Assembly: GCF_021440085.1 (NCBI RefSeq)
Contig: NZ_JAKCPW010000011.1
Coordinates: 186,001-250,000, forward strand
Reading direction: 5' to 3'
Length of the DNA: 64,000 bases
Source: Dyadobacter sp. CY261
GTDB lineage: Bacteria > Bacteroidota > Bacteroidia > Cytophagales > Spirosomataceae
Part shown: piece after piece, positions 61,858 to 64,000 of the stretch
Layout: each line of letters starts with the position of its first letter
Numbering within the stretch: the first letter of the stretch is position 1
Translations under genes and position numbers: made by a program
The notes under the pieces: model-generated
The model's database searches: none
What the model was told of the DNA's origin: nothing
Seen by the model: the letters and a program-made list of their open reading frames with translations, nothing else

Positions 61858-62820
61858 TCAGGACGATTTTGCCTGTGCGCGCGTAAATCGCGGAACTTGG
61901 TTTTTAACCGGTTCAAGAGATTGAAAAAAGTAGTAAAGCGCTTTGAGATCATTTTTGGTGAACGACTGAAATGATTTCCACGGCATCGGCGAGTTTGGGA
62001 ACGCAGCCCCGGTTTCAAATCTTTTGATGAAATCATTAACTGTCCATGACGCCAGAATACCGGTTTCTTTGTCGGGCGTGAGATTTGGTGTACCGAAAAT
62101 CCCATTCTCCACTGGCATTTGATATCCTCCGGAGAATTCCTTTCCGATAAACTCACCGGTTTTGCCCCGCTGCGTGTGGCAGCCGACACAATTTGCGACA
62201 GAGATCGCCAGATATTTACCGTACTCGGCCGTAGTGTCTGGTGCGATATAGCTGGGCGCTGTCGGCTGGCTGGGCTTCAATACGAACCTGGCCACGATCT
62301 TCCCAAGTATATTCAGGTCGTTTTCCGGAACGGCATGGCTGATGGGCTCAATGCGTCTCAGATACGAGATGATGGCCGAAATATCCTGATCACTCATGGT
62401 ATTAAACGTCATGAAGGGAACCATGGCCGTGTTGTCATGCTTAACAGAATTCCGGATGGCACGTGCCAGCATTTCGTCTGAGTAACTCCCGATTCCGGTA
62501 GCGCTGTCCGGGGTAATGTTCGGCGTATAGAGCGTTCCGAAAGGCAGTTTGATTTCAAGCCCGCCTGACAATCCTAATTTTGTCCCATTCTGCACATTCG
62601 TGACACCGTCGGCAGCATGGCACGTCCAGCAATGAGAGGGGCCCATCACCAAATACCGGCCCCGGGCGATCACCGCTGCATCACGGCTCGATCTTATCCC
62701 GGTTTCCGGAACTTCAAACTCTTTTTTGTAGCTAAACTGAACGTATAATAAGAAAAGACCTGACACGGCCGCCACAGTCAGGAAGACCCGCAGCAACCCT
62801 TTAACAATTTTCTTTTTCAT
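61858..62820 (-). CDS. Dihaem cytochrome c, membrane-anchored or exported
   Basis: A 320-residue protein with an N-terminal hydrophobic anchor (VFLTVAAVSGLFLLYVQF, about 11-30) and two cytochrome c domains: CWTCH (Cys64, Cys67, His68) and CVGCH (Cys211, Cys214, His215), each with a following Met region (TPNITPD, FMTFNTMSDQD; NLTPD, MPWKSFQSFT). It resembles cytochrome subunits of periplasmic alcohol/aldehyde or gluconate dehydrogenases. No dehydrogenase gene adjoins. ATG 62820 is chosen, the longer frame is unlike the family. It is divergent from the AraC gene. Confidence 0.88.
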   Translation of the reverse strand: MKKKIVKGLLRVFLTVAAVSGLFLLYVQFSYKKEFEVPETGIRSSRDAAVIARGRYLVMGPSHCWTCHAADGVTNVQNGTKLGLSGGLEIKLPFGTLYTPNITPDSATGIGSYSDEMLARAIRNSVKHDNTAMVPFMTFNTMSDQDISAIISYLRRIEPISHAVPENDLNILGKIVARFVLKPSQPTAPSYIAPDTTAEYGKYLAISVANCVGCHTQRGKTGEFIGKEFSGGYQMPVENGIFGTPNLTPDKETGILASWTVNDFIKRFETGAAFPNSPMPWKSFQSFTKNDLKALYYFFQSLEPVKNQVPRFTRAQAKSS

Positions 62821-62964
62821 GGCTAAAGATGAATAACGAATGATTAGTCGTCGGTGCGAGCCTTGGCTAGATCGGCATCGCGAGCGATCAACAGTGCAAA
62901 AGTATCCTGGGAGCAAAAAAATAAAAGATGTATTTTGCGACAACTTTTTACGCTTTCTGGTCAT

Positions 62965-63987
62965 ATGAAGTTTCAATTGTCCATCATACGCGATATCATC
63001 TACGAGGCGGTTGCTCACGGTGTCAAATTAAATGAGCTATGCAGACGGGCGGGGTTAACGGCGGCTGAGCTCAACGACGCCGACCGGATGGTCGACTGGG
63101 AATTTGCTCCGCATTTATGGGACGATATCGTGGAGCTGACAGGCGACAACTTGATTGGCCTGCATATGGGAAAGCGCATGCGGCCAACGGCCTACGGGAT
63201 GATCGGCTTCCTGGTGCAAACGTGTAAGGATGTTAGGGAGGTGCTCAGTTCCATATCTCAATACAACGAGACGTTTTCTTCTATTTACACTTACACGCTG
63301 GAATTACAGGCCGACAAAGCGGTGCTGTATATGGAACCGGATGCCTTGTGGGCTGCCAAATATCCGACAAGCGCCCGACAAGCGTCAGACATTGGAAAAT
63401 CGTCAGCAGTTTACATTCTGAGGACTTTGACAGGCAAGAAGATCACTCCAATTCACGCTTTCTTTTCACATGAAAAAATGCACGCCGAGGGTTACCGAAA
63501 AATACTTGAATGTGAATTAACGTTCAATGCGCCCAGAGATGGGCTTGTATTTCGGCGCAGCGATATGGACTTGGCTGTACTCGGCCACGATGTTTCGCTA
63601 TTTTCTTTGTTCGATAATCTTCTCCAGGAAAAGCAGAAGCAACTTTCGGCAGGGAAAAGTTTTTCAGAGGTAATCAGAACTTCTATTTTGTCCAATTTCA
63701 AAGGGCAAATCCCATCCATCGAAATAATTGCCGCGCACCTCAAAATGCACACCCGGACTTTTCAACGCAGACTTGCTGCGGAGAATCTCAGCTATCGTTC
63801 GATCTGTAATGACCTCCGCAAAGAACTCGCTCTGGCAATCATTGCGCGTTCTGATAAGAGCATTGCTGAAATCGCCGAACTACTTGGGTATGCAGACCAT
63901 ACCAGCTTTCGAAGGGCATTCAAAAGTTGGACGAAATCTTTGCCAAAAACCGTACGTGCAAAAGCAAGCAGCCCGAATTCTATCTAA
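62965..63987 (+). CDS. AraC-family regulator, arabinose-binding-domain type (OruR/ArgR-like)
   Basis: A 340-residue regulator: N-terminal Arabinose_bd-type half (about 1-200: KFQLSIIRDIIYEAVAHGVKLNELCRRAGL, GLHMGKRMRPTAYGMIGFLVQTC) and a C-terminal helix-turn-helix (about 240-330: IEIIAAHLKMHTRTFQRRLAAENLSY, SIAEIAELLGYADHTSFRRAFKSWTKSLP). ATG 62965 is used; 62854 adds 37 non-family residues. Divergent from the cytochrome c gene, 144 bases apart, which it probably controls. Confidence 0.9.
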   Translation: MKFQLSIIRDIIYEAVAHGVKLNELCRRAGLTAAELNDADRMVDWEFAPHLWDDIVELTGDNLIGLHMGKRMRPTAYGMIGFLVQTCKDVREVLSSISQYNETFSSIYTYTLELQADKAVLYMEPDALWAAKYPTSARQASDIGKSSAVYILRTLTGKKITPIHAFFSHEKMHAEGYRKILECELTFNAPRDGLVFRRSDMDLAVLGHDVSLFSLFDNLLQEKQKQLSAGKSFSEVIRTSILSNFKGQIPSIEIIAAHLKMHTRTFQRRLAAENLSYRSICNDLRKELALAIIARSDKSIAEIAELLGYADHTSFRRAFKSWTKSLPKTVRAKASSPNSI

Positions 63988-64000
63988 GTAGCAGTTATTA

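Noticed and set aside
1..64000. CRISPR arrays, tRNA, rRNA, insertion sequences, prophage
   Set aside because: No regularly spaced repeats, no cloverleaf or conserved rRNA segments noticed by eye, and no transposase, integrase or phage structural genes among the coding regions.

Overview
The window is bacterial chromosome from a Bacteroidota member, most likely a Cytophagales/Spirosomaceae organism of the Dyadobacter type (inference from gene content, not from a search). The sequence evidence is two SusC/SusD pairs, a periplasmic-sensor hybrid two-component regulator, type IX secretion (T9SS) C-terminal signals, DUF4142 lipoproteins, a LytS/LytTR pair, many AraC regulators, mid-range GC, and few clear Shine-Dalgarno sites. 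I see no rRNA, tRNA, CRISPR array, insertion sequence or phage block.

Layout. 1-1288 is the C-terminal part of a GH67 alpha-glucuronidase cut by the window edge. 1580-13194 is a complete fructan utilisation locus on the + strand: inner-membrane sugar porter, fructokinase, SusC, SusD, GH32 fructanase and a hybrid two-component regulator with a periplasmic sugar-binding domain. It parallels the Bacteroides fructan locus. A perfect 26-bp inverted repeat lies between susD and the GH32 gene. 13195-13835 is a scar in which the tail of a frameshifted AraC gene runs directly into the tail of a T9SS-exported repeat protein.

14.0-32.6 kb is rich in general-stress and envelope genes: DUF2892, YtxH, two DUF2382/YsnF proteins, GlsB/YeaQ, a Crp/Fnr regulator, HdeD-like DUF308, SPW-repeat, DUF892 ferritin-like, a lone receiver, manganese catalase, a DsbA-like protein and glycogen debranching enzyme GlgX. 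Inside it, six co-directional minus-strand genes (26168 to 18362) combine an LtaS/EptA-like transferase, an HD hydrolase, an OmpR-type response regulator, its histidine kinase, a TonB-dependent receptor and a PAP2 phosphatase. This is the best candidate here for an uncharacterised system; an envelope or lipid head-group remodelling role is inferred.

32.7-40.4 kb is a second polysaccharide locus on the minus strand (SusC, SusD, small lipoprotein, two GH43 enzymes) suited to arabinan or arabinoxylan side chains. 40.5-43.4 kb holds two DUF4142 lipoproteins around a lipoprotein version of the plant oil-body-associated protein family (DUF1264) and a small membrane protein. 43.7-50.9 kb has a GH2 enzyme, an apparently exported threonine-aldolase-like PLP enzyme, a cupin, an AraC regulator, a T9SS-sorted surface protein and a YadA-head/S74-chaperone surface protein.

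51-64 kb is a patchwork of small regulator-plus-target units: an ABC-2 transporter divergent from a LytS/LytTR pair, a haloalkane dehalogenase with AraC genes and a DUF1772-like protein, a Crp/Fnr gene with DUF4267, a RibD-type reductase, a ZU5-like lipoprotein, and a dihaem cytochrome c divergent from an AraC regulator. Convergent gene pairs are usually separated by clear hairpin terminators.
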